From NCBI RefSeq assembly GCF_017368795.1, contig NZ_JAFNLL010000036.1, positions 19,601-83,600 of the forward strand: 64,000 nucleotides of DNA, in the 5' to 3' direction. Below, one piece after another: positions 9,576 through 18,295 of the stretch. Position numbers and translations under genes: made by a program. Every line of letters starts with the position of its first letter. Positions within the stretch are counted from its first letter, which is position 1. This DNA comes from Arthrobacter cavernae. GTDB taxonomy: Bacteria; Actinomycetota; Actinomycetes; Actinomycetales; Micrococcaceae. Below the pieces are notes generated by a model that saw only the letters and a program-made list of their open reading frames with translations, had not been told where the DNA came from and did not search any database.

Positions 9576-10308
9576 GGCGGCGAATCTCCTGGCGCAGGCG
9601 GCGTGTGATGGTCGCGGTGAGTTCCCCCGCGCGGCCGGCGTCGGTGCGGTGTTCCTCGGTGACGTCCCATTCGGCCACCACACGGCCGGGCCGGGAGGAG
9701 AGCAGCAGCACGCGCTGGCCGAGGCGCACGGCTTCGCGCACGTTGTGGGTCACGAACACGATGGTCCGGTCGGTTTCCTTCCAGATCCGTTCCAGTTCGT
9801 CGTGCAGGAGGTCGCGGGTGATGGCGTCCAGGGCGGCGAAGGGCTCGTCCATGAGGAGCAGCTGCCGGTCCTGGGCGAGGGAACGGGCCAGGGCCACGCG
9901 CTGTCGCATGCCGCCGGAGAGTTCGTGCGGGCGCTTGTCCCCGGCCCCGCCCAGGTGGACGAGCTCCAGCAGTTCCGTGGCGCGGGCGCTGCGGGCGGCC
10001 TTGCTGCCGGCCTTGCCGCTGTTCTTCTCCGCGAGCTGCAGCGCCAGTTCGATGTTGCCCCGGGCCGTCAGCCACGGGAACAGGGCCGAGTCCTGGAACA
10101 TGAACGCGGCGCCATCGCTGGGCACCTCCAGAGCGCCCGACGTCGGCTGGTCCAGTCCGGCGATGATGTTCAGCAGGGTGGACTTGCCGCAGCCGGAGGC
10201 GCCGAGGAGCGCGACGAACTCGCCCTTAGCGATGCTGGCGTTGACGTCGTCCAGCACCGGGGCGCCGTCGCCGAAGCGTTTACCCAAGTGTTCCAGTACG
10301 ACTGGCAT
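9565..10308 (-). CDS. ABC transporter ATP-binding protein, SsuB/TauB type
   Basis: Cytoplasmic ATPase of the sulfonate-type importer, 247 residues. Walker A GASGCGKST, signature LSGGMRQRVALARSL, Walker B LLLMDEPFAALD and the switch histidine in FVTHNVREAVRLG are all present. The ordering and short family-specific Q-loop segment (FMFQDSALFPWLT) are typical of SsuB/TauB/NrtD. It overlaps the permease by 11 bp. A 115-bp gap with a small hairpin separates it from the binding-protein gene upstream. Confidence 0.9.
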   Translation of the reverse strand: MPVVLEHLGKRFGDGAPVLDDVNASIAKGEFVALLGASGCGKSTLLNIIAGLDQPTSGALEVPSDGAAFMFQDSALFPWLTARGNIELALQLAEKNSGKAGSKAARSARATELLELVHLGGAGDKRPHELSGGMRQRVALARSLAQDRQLLLMDEPFAALDAITRDLLHDELERIWKETDRTIVFVTHNVREAVRLGQRVLLLSSRPGRVVAEWDVTEEHRTDAGRAGELTATITRRLRQEIRRHAN

Positions 10309-10353
10309 GGTCCCGTCCTTCGTGTTGATCGGTAGAGCTGATGTTGCCTGTGC

Positions 10354-10378
10354 GCCGCCGGGTGTTTCCGGTGGCGGC
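10354..10378. other. Intra-operon hairpin between binding-protein and ATPase genes
   Basis: Arms GCCGCCGG and CCGGTGGCGG form a short GC-rich stem within the 115-bp gap. No U-tract follows on the minus strand. It may stabilise the binding-protein mRNA, as is common in ABC importer operons. Confidence 0.4.
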
Positions 10379-10423
10379 CAAAGGCCGGCCCATCCCGCGG
10401 GGGACGGACCAGCCTGTTGGTGC

Positions 10424-11578
10424 TTAGTCCTGGCCGAGCCCGGCCGCGGAGGTCTTCTTGCCGGAGACCTCGTTGAGGGCCCGGAGGTCGAAGATGCCGC
10501 CGATGTCTGCCTGCTTGGTGGTTCCTGCGTCCACGCCGTCCTGCAGCAGCTTCTTGTACGTTCCGGCCAGGGGATCGATGGTGAAGGTGATGTTCTGCAG
10601 GGAACGCTCGATGATGTTGGCCGCGAGGGGCTTGCCTGCGGTGTCCTTGAGGGCTGCGTTGATTTCGCTGGCCTTCTCGGCAGCCGGGGCGGAGTTCAGC
10701 CAGTTGACGGACTCCGCGTGGCCCTTGAGGAGGGCCTTGACGGTCTCCGGGTGTTCCGCCGCGAACTTCTTGTTGACGATCAGGATGGTGGTGGTGAATT
10801 CACCCTTCTCCCACAGCTCCTTCTCGTCCACCAGGACCTTCGCCCCGGCGTCGAGCACCAGGCGGGAGGCCCAGGGCTCCGGCAGCCACGCGCCGTCGAG
10901 CTTTCCGTCCTGGAAGAGCTTCAGCGACTGGGCGTTTTCGGTGGGGTTGATGTTGACGTCGCCGCTGCCATCGGTGCTGGTCTTGAACCCCTGGTGGCCG
11001 AGCCAGGCGCGGAGTGCCACGTCCTGGGTGCCGCCCAGCTGCGGGGAGGCAAGAACCTTGCCCTTGAGGTCCGCCGGGGTGGCGATCTGCGGCTTGACCA
11101 CCAGCTGGGCTCCGCCCGATGCGGCGCCGGCGATGATGCTGACCGATTCGCCCTGGCTCTTGACGAAGGAGTTGATGGCCGGGTTGGGGCCGATGTAGGT
11201 GGCATCGATGGCGCCGGCGTTGAGTGCCTCGATGGCCGCGGGGCCGGCGTTGAAGACCTGGGTGCTCAGCTTGGTGTCGCCGAGGTTCTTGGCGATGATC
11301 CCCTTGCTGACGCCCACCAGGGCCGGCGCGTGGGTCACGTTGCCGAAGTAGCCGAGCTTGAGCTCAGCGGCGGCGGAAGGTGCGGCGGCCGGCTGGCTTT
11401 CGTTGTTGCGGGAGACCGCGGAGGCAATGGCCGCTCCGGCGCCGATCAGGAGCACGAGGCCGACGGCGAGGCCGATCTCGAGCGTGCGGCGGCCCCTGGG
11501 CTTGGCCGTTTCACCGGCGACGATGCGCGTGGTGCCGGCCGGGGTTCCGGTCTTGGGATTCTCTGGGGTGCTTGCCAT
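10424..11578 (-). CDS. ABC transporter substrate-binding protein, aliphatic sulfonate type
   Basis: Extracytoplasmic solute-binding protein of 384 residues. It has a 30-residue cytoplasmic N-terminus and then a hydrophobic anchor (GLAVGLVLLIGAGAAIASA) with no lipobox cysteine, so it is probably membrane-anchored. The fold begins at LKLGYFGNVTHAPALVGVSK, followed by FNAGPAAIEALNAGAIDATY and IGPNPAINSF, as in SsuA/TauA/NrtA proteins. First gene of the transporter operon; the 315-bp region upstream carries a repeated motif that may respond to sulfur starvation. Confidence 0.88.
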   Translation of the reverse strand: MASTPENPKTGTPAGTTRIVAGETAKPRGRRTLEIGLAVGLVLLIGAGAAIASAVSRNNESQPAAAPSAAAELKLGYFGNVTHAPALVGVSKGIIAKNLGDTKLSTQVFNAGPAAIEALNAGAIDATYIGPNPAINSFVKSQGESVSIIAGAASGGAQLVVKPQIATPADLKGKVLASPQLGGTQDVALRAWLGHQGFKTSTDGSGDVNINPTENAQSLKLFQDGKLDGAWLPEPWASRLVLDAGAKVLVDEKELWEKGEFTTTILIVNKKFAAEHPETVKALLKGHAESVNWLNSAPAAEKASEINAALKDTAGKPLAANIIERSLQNITFTIDPLAGTYKKLLQDGVDAGTTKQADIGGIFDLRALNEVSGKKTSAAGLGQD

Positions 11579-11893
11579 GATGGGGTCCTTAAGCTTTGCG
11601 AGTCGTGGGGCTGAAATTCAGGCCCTGTGACATCGCCCCGGCAGGGCAAGGAAGGACCAGTCCGAAGAGGTCATGAACTCACAGTAGGGACTGTCATATT
11701 TGCGCTTCAATAGGGCGGAAACCCGGGGTCACGCACGTTCACGCAACGTCATATTTCGCTTTGTGTCATGGGGAGGCCACGCGGCGATGTCCCGCCGGGC
11801 GCCCACCATGCAAAAAACCGCGGCTTGTTCGCAATTCCGGCCGTTGAAGGCGCGGAATCGCGAACAAGCCGCGGTTCTGTGGCGGAAATAGCC
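11579..11893 (-). promoter_or_regulatory. Promoter region of the sulfonate-type transporter operon
   Basis: The gap holds the cysN terminator (11812-11876) and two copies of a GTCATATTT-GCGCT-like motif on the plus strand: 11693-11706 and 11748-11760. Their starts are 55 bp apart. Both share ATATTT(G)CG with a site upstream of the sulfite reductase gene (16764-16771). Nothing coding was seen. Confidence 0.45.
11812..11876 (-). terminator. Strong rho-independent terminator after cysN
   Basis: A perfect 17-bp stem: 11816-11832 pairs with 11860-11876, with further pairing inside the loop. On the minus strand the stem is followed by six T residues (the A-run at 11812-11817). It starts 18 bp after the cysN stop, ending the sir-cysH-cysD-cysN transcript. 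Confidence 0.9.
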
Positions 11894-13294
11894 TCAGATG
11901 ACGTAGCGCTCGTCCTCGTGGTCGCCCGGGTGGTCCTTGACCAGGCCGGCGGCCAGCGTGTTGCCGTCGATCGGGTCGATCACCAGGAACGCGCCCGTGC
12001 GGCGGTGGTGCAGGTAGTTCTCCAGCGGCAACGGGGCAGCAAGGCGCAGCTGGGCGTGCCCGATGTCGTTGAGCTCCAGGCTGGAGGCGGCCTCGAGGTT
12101 GAACGTGGCGAGGTCCAGCTTGCCCGTGACGTTGCGGACCAGGGCCTGCACGGTGCGGGTGCCGTGCTTGACGAGCACCTTGGCGCCTTCGCGCAGCGGC
12201 TTGGGCGAGAGCCAGCACAGCGCCGCGTACAGGTCGGCCGTGCTTTCGCGGACGGTCCCTGCGGCTGCGATGGTGTCGCCCCGGGCGATGTCGATTTCCT
12301 CGGCCAGGCGGATCGCCACGGACTGCGGGGCTGCGGCTTCCTCAAGCTCGCGGCCCGCGAAGTCGATGCCCGTCACCGTAGTGGTGCGCGGCTCGTGGCC
12401 CGGGCTCAGCACGGTAACCTGGTCGCCAAGCTTGACCGAGCCTTCCGTGATCTGGCCGGCGTACGCACGGTAGTCGCGGTACGCCTCGACGTCGAGCCCT
12501 GCGGCCACGGCGTCCGGTGCCAGCGCGCCCTGCGGGCGGATGACCAGCTGGACCGGGAAGCGGAAGCTTTCCAGCTCGGCCTCGAGCTCGTCGGCGGCCG
12601 GAAGGGTTTCGAGGACCTCGAGCAGGGCCGGGCCGGTGTACCAAGGGGTGCGGTCCGAGCGGTCCACCACGTTGTCGCCGTCGAGCGCCGACACGGGGAT
12701 CACCAGCAGGTCCGCGACGCCGTCGGAACCGAGGCCGAGCTCACGGGCGACCTTCTGCACGTCGGCCTCGATGTCGCGGAACACGGACTCGCTGAACTCG
12801 ACCAGGTCGATCTTGTTCACGGCCACGATCACGTGCGCCACGCGCAGCAGCTGCAGCACGGACAGGTGCCGGCGGGTCTGCTCCAGGACACCCTTGCGGG
12901 CGTCGATGAGTACGACGACGGCGTCCGCGGTGGACGCGCCGGTCACCGTGTTCTTGGTGTACTGCACGTGCCCGGGGCAGTCCGCCAGGATGAAGCTGCG
13001 GCGGTCCGTGGCGAAGTAGCGGTACGCGACGTCGATGGTGATGCCCTGCTCGCGCTCGGCACGCAGGCCGTCGGTCAGGAGGGCGAGGTCGATCCCGCCC
13101 TTCTCGCCGCCAAAGCCGCGGTCGGCGGAGGTGCGGGCAACGGCGTCGAGCTGGTCGGCGAGGATCGCCTTGGAGTCGTGCAGCAGGCGGCCCACGAGGG
13201 TGGACTTGCCGTCGTCGACCGAGCCGGCGGTGGCGAAGCGGAACAGGGAGGCGGAAGAAAGCCCGGTTCCGAGGAGGGAAGTTTCGGTGCTCAT
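11894..13294 (-). CDS. cysN: Sulfate adenylyltransferase subunit 1 (GTPase)
   Basis: Regulatory GTPase subunit of ATP sulfurylase, which with CysD activates sulfate to adenosine 5'-phosphosulfate. 466 residues with EF-Tu-like G motifs: G1 GSVDDGKST (24-32), G3 DCPGH (105-109), G4 NKID (160-163), then two beta-barrel domains. No APS-kinase (CysC) domain is fused at the C-terminus, in keeping with the neighbouring reductase using APS rather than PAPS. The start directly follows the cysD stop (TAAATG). Last gene of the operon. Confidence 0.95.
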   Translation of the reverse strand: MSTETSLLGTGLSSASLFRFATAGSVDDGKSTLVGRLLHDSKAILADQLDAVARTSADRGFGGEKGGIDLALLTDGLRAEREQGITIDVAYRYFATDRRSFILADCPGHVQYTKNTVTGASTADAVVVLIDARKGVLEQTRRHLSVLQLLRVAHVIVAVNKIDLVEFSESVFRDIEADVQKVARELGLGSDGVADLLVIPVSALDGDNVVDRSDRTPWYTGPALLEVLETLPAADELEAELESFRFPVQLVIRPQGALAPDAVAAGLDVEAYRDYRAYAGQITEGSVKLGDQVTVLSPGHEPRTTTVTGIDFAGRELEEAAAPQSVAIRLAEEIDIARGDTIAAAGTVRESTADLYAALCWLSPKPLREGAKVLVKHGTRTVQALVRNVTGKLDLATFNLEAASSLELNDIGHAQLRLAAPLPLENYLHHRRTGAFLVIDPIDGNTLAAGLVKDHPGDHEDERYVI

Positions 13295-14242
13295 TTAGAA
13301 GTAGCCGTCCTTCTTGCGGTCTTCCATGGCTGCCTCGGAGATGCGGTCATCTGCACGGGTGGCGCCACGTTCGGTGATGGTGGAAGCTGCGACTTCGAGA
13401 ACAACAGCGGAGACGTCGGCTGCGGCCGATTCGACGGCGCCGGTGCAGGACATGTCGCCCACCGTGCGGTAGCGGACCGTCTTTGTGATGACTTCCTCGT
13501 GCGGCAGGGGCTGGGAGACTTCGCCGACTGCGCGCCACATGCCGTCGCGGGCAAAGACCTCGCGGTCGTGGGCGTAGTACAGGCCGGGCAGCTCGATGTT
13601 CTCGCGCTCGATGTAGCGCCAGATGTCCAGCTCAGTCCAGTTGCTGATGGGGAACGCGCGGACGTGCTGGCCCACGGTGTGCCGGCCGTTGTACAGGTTC
13701 CACAGCTCGGGGCGCTGGTTGCGCGGATCCCACTGGCCGAACTCGTCACGCAGGCTCAGGATGCGCTCCTTGGCGCGTGCCTTGTCCTCGTCGCGGCGGC
13801 CGCCGCCGAAGACGGCGTCGAACTTGTTGCGCTGGATCGCGTCCAGCAGCGGGACGGTCTGCAGCGGGTTGCGGGTGCCGTCGGCTCGCTCGGCGAGTTC
13901 GCCGCGGTCGATGAACTCCTGGACGGAGCCCACCACGAGCTTGAGGCCGAGGCGCTCCACAGTGCGGTCGCGGAAGTCGATGACCTCCGGGAAGTTGTGC
14001 CCGGTGTCTACGTGCAGCACGGGGAACGGTACCTTGCCCGGCCAGAAGGCCTTGGTGGCCAGGTGCAGCATGACCACGGAGTCCTTGCCGCCGGAGAACA
14101 GCAGTGCGGGCTTCTCGAACTCGGCCACCACCTCGCGGATGATGTGGATGGCCTCGGACTCCAGGGTGTCCAGGCTGGAGAGGCGCGTCGAAACAGCAGC
14201 GTCAGTCACCAGGGTGGGCTCCTCGGTTGTGTAAGTGCTCAT
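13295..14242 (-). CDS. cysD: Sulfate adenylyltransferase subunit 2
   Basis: Catalytic subunit of ATP sulfurylase, 315 residues, cytoplasmic. The PP-loop SGGKDS (50-55) binds ATP; VLHVDTGHNFPEVI, GGGRRDEDKARAKER and ISNWTELDIWRYIE are family signatures. Start set at the ATG at 14242 (MSTYTTEEPTLV), which overlaps the cysH stop by 4 bp; the longer frame up to 14584 is an antisense/alternate-frame extension through cysH. Confidence 0.95.
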   Translation of the reverse strand: MSTYTTEEPTLVTDAAVSTRLSSLDTLESEAIHIIREVVAEFEKPALLFSGGKDSVVMLHLATKAFWPGKVPFPVLHVDTGHNFPEVIDFRDRTVERLGLKLVVGSVQEFIDRGELAERADGTRNPLQTVPLLDAIQRNKFDAVFGGGRRDEDKARAKERILSLRDEFGQWDPRNQRPELWNLYNGRHTVGQHVRAFPISNWTELDIWRYIERENIELPGLYYAHDREVFARDGMWRAVGEVSQPLPHEEVITKTVRYRTVGDMSCTGAVESAAADVSAVVLEVAASTITERGATRADDRISEAAMEDRKKDGYF

Positions 14243-14955
14243 GTGTGTAGTCCGCATTCTGTCTTGTCCGAGCCGGCCCAGCGGCCGGAACGGGGGTCGG
14301 CACCGGGTGCCACCTTCTTGGTGCACGGCTGGCAGCCGATGGACGGGTAGCCCTGTGCCAGCAGCGGGTTGACGGGGAGGATGTTGTCCTCGGAGTACTG
14401 GACCAGCTGGTCGAAGGACCAGGCGGCCAGCGGGTTCACCTTGACCAGGCCGTTGGCCTCGTCCCAGGTGACCAGGGGCGTGTTGGTGCGGGTGGGGGCT
14501 TCGTCGCGGCGGACACCGGTGAACCAGAGTTCGTAGCCGGCCAGGGTGCGGCGCAGCGGCGCCACCTTGCGCAGCGCGCAGCACTGGGCGGCGTCCCGGG
14601 CAAAAAGGTCCTTGCCCAGGAGCCGGTCCTGCTGTTCCACCGTATGTTCCGGAAGGACGTCCACGATGTTCACGCGCAGGCTTGCCGCGACCTCGTCACG
14701 GGTCTCGTACGTTTCCTTGAAGTGGTACCCGGTTTCCAGGAACAGGACGTCGACGCCGGGAAGCTGGTCCGCGACGAGGGCCGGAAGGACGGCGTCGGCC
14801 ATGGAGCAGGCCACCGTGACGGCCGGGAGCTCGAAGTTCCGGGCCACCCAGGCGATGACATCGCGGGCAGGCGCGTCCCAGCCGAGCTCGGCGGCGCCGG
14901 CCTCGGCCAGGGCCTTCAGTTCCTCGTGGGAACGCTTAACCGCAACGGGAGTCAT
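14239..14955 (-). CDS. cysH: Adenylyl-sulfate (APS) reductase, iron-sulfur type
   Basis: Reduces APS to sulfite and AMP, using thioredoxin-type electrons. 238 residues. The [4Fe-4S] ligand pattern that separates APS reductases from PAPS reductases is complete: Cys125-Cys126 (QCCALRK) and Cys208/Cys211 (GCQPCTKK). The catalytic cysteine is Cys234 in the C-terminal KTECGLHT. The start overlaps the sir stop and the stop overlaps cysD, so expression is translationally coupled. Confidence 0.95.
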   Translation of the reverse strand: MTPVAVKRSHEELKALAEAGAAELGWDAPARDVIAWVARNFELPAVTVACSMADAVLPALVADQLPGVDVLFLETGYHFKETYETRDEVAASLRVNIVDVLPEHTVEQQDRLLGKDLFARDAAQCCALRKVAPLRRTLAGYELWFTGVRRDEAPTRTNTPLVTWDEANGLVKVNPLAAWSFDQLVQYSEDNILPVNPLLAQGYPSIGCQPCTKKVAPGADPRSGRWAGSDKTECGLHT

Positions 14956-16697
14956 TGCAGGTCCCCCTCATCTGCTGCGAGGGCCCACTCGGCGAAGGTC
15001 TGGCCCTCGGCGCCAACGGCGACGAACTTGCGGACAACACGCTCCACGTAGTCGGGCAGGTCTTCCACCGTGACCTTGAGGCCGCGGACGGTGCGTCCCA
15101 GGCCGGCTTCCTCACGCTCGACGTTGGCCAGCCCGCCGCCCAGGTGGACCTGGAAACCGGGGGTGGGGTCGCCGTCGGGCGTTGGCAGCATCATGCCCTT
15201 GAGGCCGATGTCCGCCGTCTGGATGCGGGCGCAGGAGTTAGGGCAGCCGTTGATGTGCAGGGACAGGGCCTGCGGCAGCTGCTTGGTCTCGACGAGGTCG
15301 GCCAGGCGCTTCTCCAGCTCGGCGATGGCTGTGGCGGCCGTGACCTTGGTTTCCACGATGGCCAGTTTGCAGAACTCGATGCCGGTGCAGGCGATGGTTC
15401 CCCGGCGGAAGACCGAGGGGCGGGCGGACAGTCCCAGCGTGTCCAGCTCGGCCACCAGCGGCTCCACCTGCTCCTTGGCCACGTCCAGGATGACGAGCTT
15501 CTGGTGCGGGGTGGTGCGCAGGCGGTAGGAGCCATGGGCCTCGAGGGTGTCGGCCAGCTTGACCAGGGCCTCACCGGAAACGCGGCCCACCGTGGGGGTC
15601 ACGCCGATGAAGAACTTGCCGTCCTTCTGCTCGTGGATGCCGATGTGGTCGCCGGGAGCCGTGGGCTTCGGTGCGGCCGGGCCGTCCGGGAGCTTGAAGC
15701 CGAGGTATTCGTCTTCCAGGATCTGGCGGAACTTGGCGGGGCCCCAGTCGTTCATGAGGAACTTCAGGCGGGCCTTGGTGCGCATGCGGCGGTAGCCGTA
15801 GTCGCGGAATATGCTGGTGACCCCGAGCCACACTTCGGCTGCGACGTCGGCGGAGACGAAGACGCCCAGGCGCTCCGCGAGGCGCGGGTTGGTGGAGAGT
15901 CCGCCACCGACCCAGAGGTCATAGCCGGCGCCGAGCTCGGGGTGCACCACGCCCACCAGGGCGAAGTCGTTGATCTCGTGGACCACGTCCTGGGACGGGT
16001 GGCCGGTGATGGCGGTCTTGTACTTGCGCGGCAGGTTGGCCAGCTCCGGGTCACCGATGAACCGCTCGGCCAGCTCGTGGATGAGCGGCGTGGGGTCGAT
16101 GATCTCGTCCTTGGCGATGCCGGCCACCGGGGAGCCGAGGATGACGCGGGGGACGTCGCCGCAGGCCTCGGTGGTGGAGAGGTCGATGGCTTCGAGGCGG
16201 CGCCAGATTTCGGGCACATCCTCGACACGGATCCAGTGCAGCTGGATGTTCTGGCGGTCCGTGAGGTCGGCGCTGCCGCGGGCGAAGTCCACGGAGATCT
16301 GGCCGATGACACGCAGCTGCTCGGTGCTCAGGGCACCGCCGTCGATGCGAACGCGCAGCATGAAGTACTTGTCCTCGAGCTCGTGCGGCTCAAGCGTTGC
16401 GGTCTTGCCGCCGTCGATCCCGGGCTTGCGCTGGGTGTAGAGGCCCCACCAGCGGAAGCGGCCGTGCAGGTCCGTGCCGTCGATCGAGTCGAAGCCGTGC
16501 TTTGAGTAGACAGACTCGATGCGCTCCCGGACGTTCAGCCCGTTGTCTTCCTGCTTCCAGGTTTCGTTGCCGTTGAGCGGCGCGGTGCCGTCAACCTTCC
16601 ACTGGCCGTGGGGTTTCGCGGCAGGGCGGGCGGTGCGGGCCGGGCGCGCGGGGACTGCGGCGTCTGTGGACGGTCCGGCTACAGCTGTATCTGTCAT
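14952..16697 (-). CDS. sir: Assimilatory sulfite reductase (ferredoxin type, siroheme)
   Basis: Six-electron reduction of sulfite to sulfide, cytoplasmic, 581 residues. Two ferredoxin-like half domains are followed by [4Fe-4S]/siroheme ligands Cys437 and Cys443 (CTGIEFCKLA), Cys485 and Cys489 (INGCPNSCARIQ). Together with cysHDN this completes sulfate to sulfide. A nitrite reductase of the same superfamily is the alternative, but the operon argues for sulfite. Start: ATG at 16697 rather than TTG at 16733; TACAGT lies 6 bases upstream of that ATG, so the message may be leaderless. Confidence 0.93.
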   Translation of the reverse strand: MTDTAVAGPSTDAAVPARPARTARPAAKPHGQWKVDGTAPLNGNETWKQEDNGLNVRERIESVYSKHGFDSIDGTDLHGRFRWWGLYTQRKPGIDGGKTATLEPHELEDKYFMLRVRIDGGALSTEQLRVIGQISVDFARGSADLTDRQNIQLHWIRVEDVPEIWRRLEAIDLSTTEACGDVPRVILGSPVAGIAKDEIIDPTPLIHELAERFIGDPELANLPRKYKTAITGHPSQDVVHEINDFALVGVVHPELGAGYDLWVGGGLSTNPRLAERLGVFVSADVAAEVWLGVTSIFRDYGYRRMRTKARLKFLMNDWGPAKFRQILEDEYLGFKLPDGPAAPKPTAPGDHIGIHEQKDGKFFIGVTPTVGRVSGEALVKLADTLEAHGSYRLRTTPHQKLVILDVAKEQVEPLVAELDTLGLSARPSVFRRGTIACTGIEFCKLAIVETKVTAATAIAELEKRLADLVETKQLPQALSLHINGCPNSCARIQTADIGLKGMMLPTPDGDPTPGFQVHLGGGLANVEREEAGLGRTVRGLKVTVEDLPDYVERVVRKFVAVGAEGQTFAEWALAADEGDLQ

Positions 16698-16771
16698 GTA
16701 TCGACTGTAGGACCGGCCAGAATTCCCCGGCAAAGGAGCGGAAACGCTGAGTCACCTAGGGAAATATTTCG
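16698..16771 (-). promoter_or_regulatory. Putative promoter and sulfur-responsive motif of sir-cysHDN
   Basis: On the minus strand: TTGCCG, an 18-bp spacer and TACAGT, ending 6 bases before the sir ATG (predicted leaderless start). Further upstream, at 16764-16771, is ATATTTCG on the plus strand, the same core found upstream of the sulfonate-type operon. Motif sharing is observed; function is inferred. Confidence 0.45.
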
Positions 16772-16829
16772 TCACGAACACGCCAGGGCCCTTGTCCGGA
16801 GTGCCCTGCTATGCATTTCCCCGGAAGGC

Positions 16830-17534
16830 TCAGGACGCCGCGCCCACCACGGCGTCGTAGCGCTCCAGCGCGATCTCCGCCAGCACCGTGGAAGGCAGCA
16901 GCGGGGCCGTCACAATGTCGGCGCCGGCTTTGAACAGCTGGTCGTGGAAATAGCCGGTGGCCAGCAGGTACGAGGACACCAGGACGCGCCCGGCTCCCCC
17001 GTCGTCGGCGAGTTCGGCACGCAGGGCCGCGACGCCGTCGGGCACGTTCGGTTCTGCACTGGCACCATAGGCGACGCGCACCTTGTTGGGGAGCAGTTCT
17101 GCCAACTGGCGGGCCTGTTCCTCGGAGTCCACGGAGCCGTCCGGCAAGGAGGAACCGGCGGCGGCGAGCAGCACGCCGTCGTCGTCCGTGAGCCCTGCGG
17201 CGCGCAGCTGCGCGGCCAGCAGTTCCGCGAGTCGCGGGTCCGGGCCGAGCGGCGGTGCCGCAGTCACCTCGGGGCGGGCCTTGATGGCCTTGGGGACGTC
17301 CACCTTGACGTGGAAGCCGGTGCCCAGCAGCAGCGGAACCACGACGGCGGGGGTGCCCTCCGGGAGTCCTGCCACCACGGCCGAGAGCTCGGGCTCCTGC
17401 ACGTCCACGTAGGCCTCCAGGACCTGCAGGCCGGGGCGCAATGCCTGGATGTCGGCGAGGACCTGGCGGATGGCGGCCTGGCCTTCGGTGTTCCGGGTTC
17501 CGTGGGCACAGGCGATCAAGACGGGGCTGTTCAT
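16830..17534 (-). CDS. Sirohydrochlorin ferrochelatase / CbiX family protein
   Basis: Inserts iron into sirohydrochlorin to make the siroheme needed by the sulfite reductase next door. 234 residues, two CbiX repeats: MNSPVLIACAHGTRN with the metal-binding His11, AVVVPLLLGTGFHVKVDVP, and a second half with VLVSSYLLATGYFHDQLFKA. Start taken at the ATG at 17534, where conservation begins; the frame upstream is shadow sequence. Genetically placed ahead of sir on the same strand, 132 bp away. Confidence 0.9.
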   Translation of the reverse strand: MNSPVLIACAHGTRNTEGQAAIRQVLADIQALRPGLQVLEAYVDVQEPELSAVVAGLPEGTPAVVVPLLLGTGFHVKVDVPKAIKARPEVTAAPPLGPDPRLAELLAAQLRAAGLTDDDGVLLAAAGSSLPDGSVDSEEQARQLAELLPNKVRVAYGASAEPNVPDGVAALRAELADDGGAGRVLVSSYLLATGYFHDQLFKAGADIVTAPLLPSTVLAEIALERYDAVVGAAS

Positions 17535-17598
17535 GGGAGCTAGCGTAACGTTGAGCCCACACCGATGGAGAGCCGCCGGCAGAAAGTAACGGATCCCC

Positions 17599-18282
17599 TT
17601 GTTTTCTTTTGACACTGTGTTGGTCTGGCTGGACCTGGCCGGAGTGTTCTTCTTCGCGGTCTCCGGATCCCTGCTCGCAGCGCGGAAGCAGTTCGACATC
17701 TTAGGCTCCATCCTGCTGGCCTCGATCGTCTCCCTGGGCGGCGGCGTCATCCGCGACATCGTCATCAACACCGGCCCGCCCGCGGCTTTCACCAACCCGG
17801 TCTATCTGCTCCCTCCCTTGCTGGCTGCGGTGCTGGTCTACTTCCTGTTTTCGAGCGTCCAGCGCTACACCTCGCTGCTGACCTTGTTCGACGCCGGCGG
17901 GCTTGCGCTGTTCTGCATCACAGGGACACTGAAGGCCCTGACCGCCGGGATGAATCCGGTGGCGGCAATCCTCCTCGGAGTCACGACGGCGGTGGGCGGC
18001 GGGCTGCTGCGCGACATCACGGCCAACGAGGTCCCTGAGCTGTTTGATGCGCGGGACATCTATGCGCTGCCGGCGTTCACCGGCTCCGCGCTGACCGCCC
18101 TGCTGTGGCAGCTGGGCTTGTTCAGCGGACTGACCGCGGGACTCGTGGCTGCGGTGGTTTTCACCTTCCGGGTGACGGCCTGGCGCCGCGGCTGGCATGT
18201 GCCGCTGGCGGTGCGCGGCTGGCACCGTCTCGGGGCGGCTTCGGGCGGGGCTGCGGGCGGGGAATCACGCGGCCGCGATTAG
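17599..18282 (+). CDS. TRIC/UPF0126 family membrane protein
   Basis: Integral membrane protein of 227 residues made of two repeats of about three membrane helices. Each repeat carries the family glycine motif (LGGGVIRDIV and VGGGLLRDIT). Homologues are trimeric cation (potassium) channels or have been proposed as glycine transporters; which applies here is unknown. The frame starts with TTG at 17599; a GTG at about 17617 is possible. It is divergent from the chelatase with only 64 bp between starts. The C-terminal 25 residues are Gly/Ala/Arg-rich. Confidence 0.8.
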   Translation: MFSFDTVLVWLDLAGVFFFAVSGSLLAARKQFDILGSILLASIVSLGGGVIRDIVINTGPPAAFTNPVYLLPPLLAAVLVYFLFSSVQRYTSLLTLFDAGGLALFCITGTLKALTAGMNPVAAILLGVTTAVGGGLLRDITANEVPELFDARDIYALPAFTGSALTALLWQLGLFSGLTAGLVAAVVFTFRVTAWRRGWHVPLAVRGWHRLGAASGGAAGGESRGRD

Positions 18283-18295
18283 CTAGGATGGGAGC

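Noticed and set aside
11768..14350. 860-codon plus-strand frame across cysN and cysD
   Set aside because: Antisense to two unmistakable enzymes; composition is Gly/Val/Asp shadow-type with no domain.
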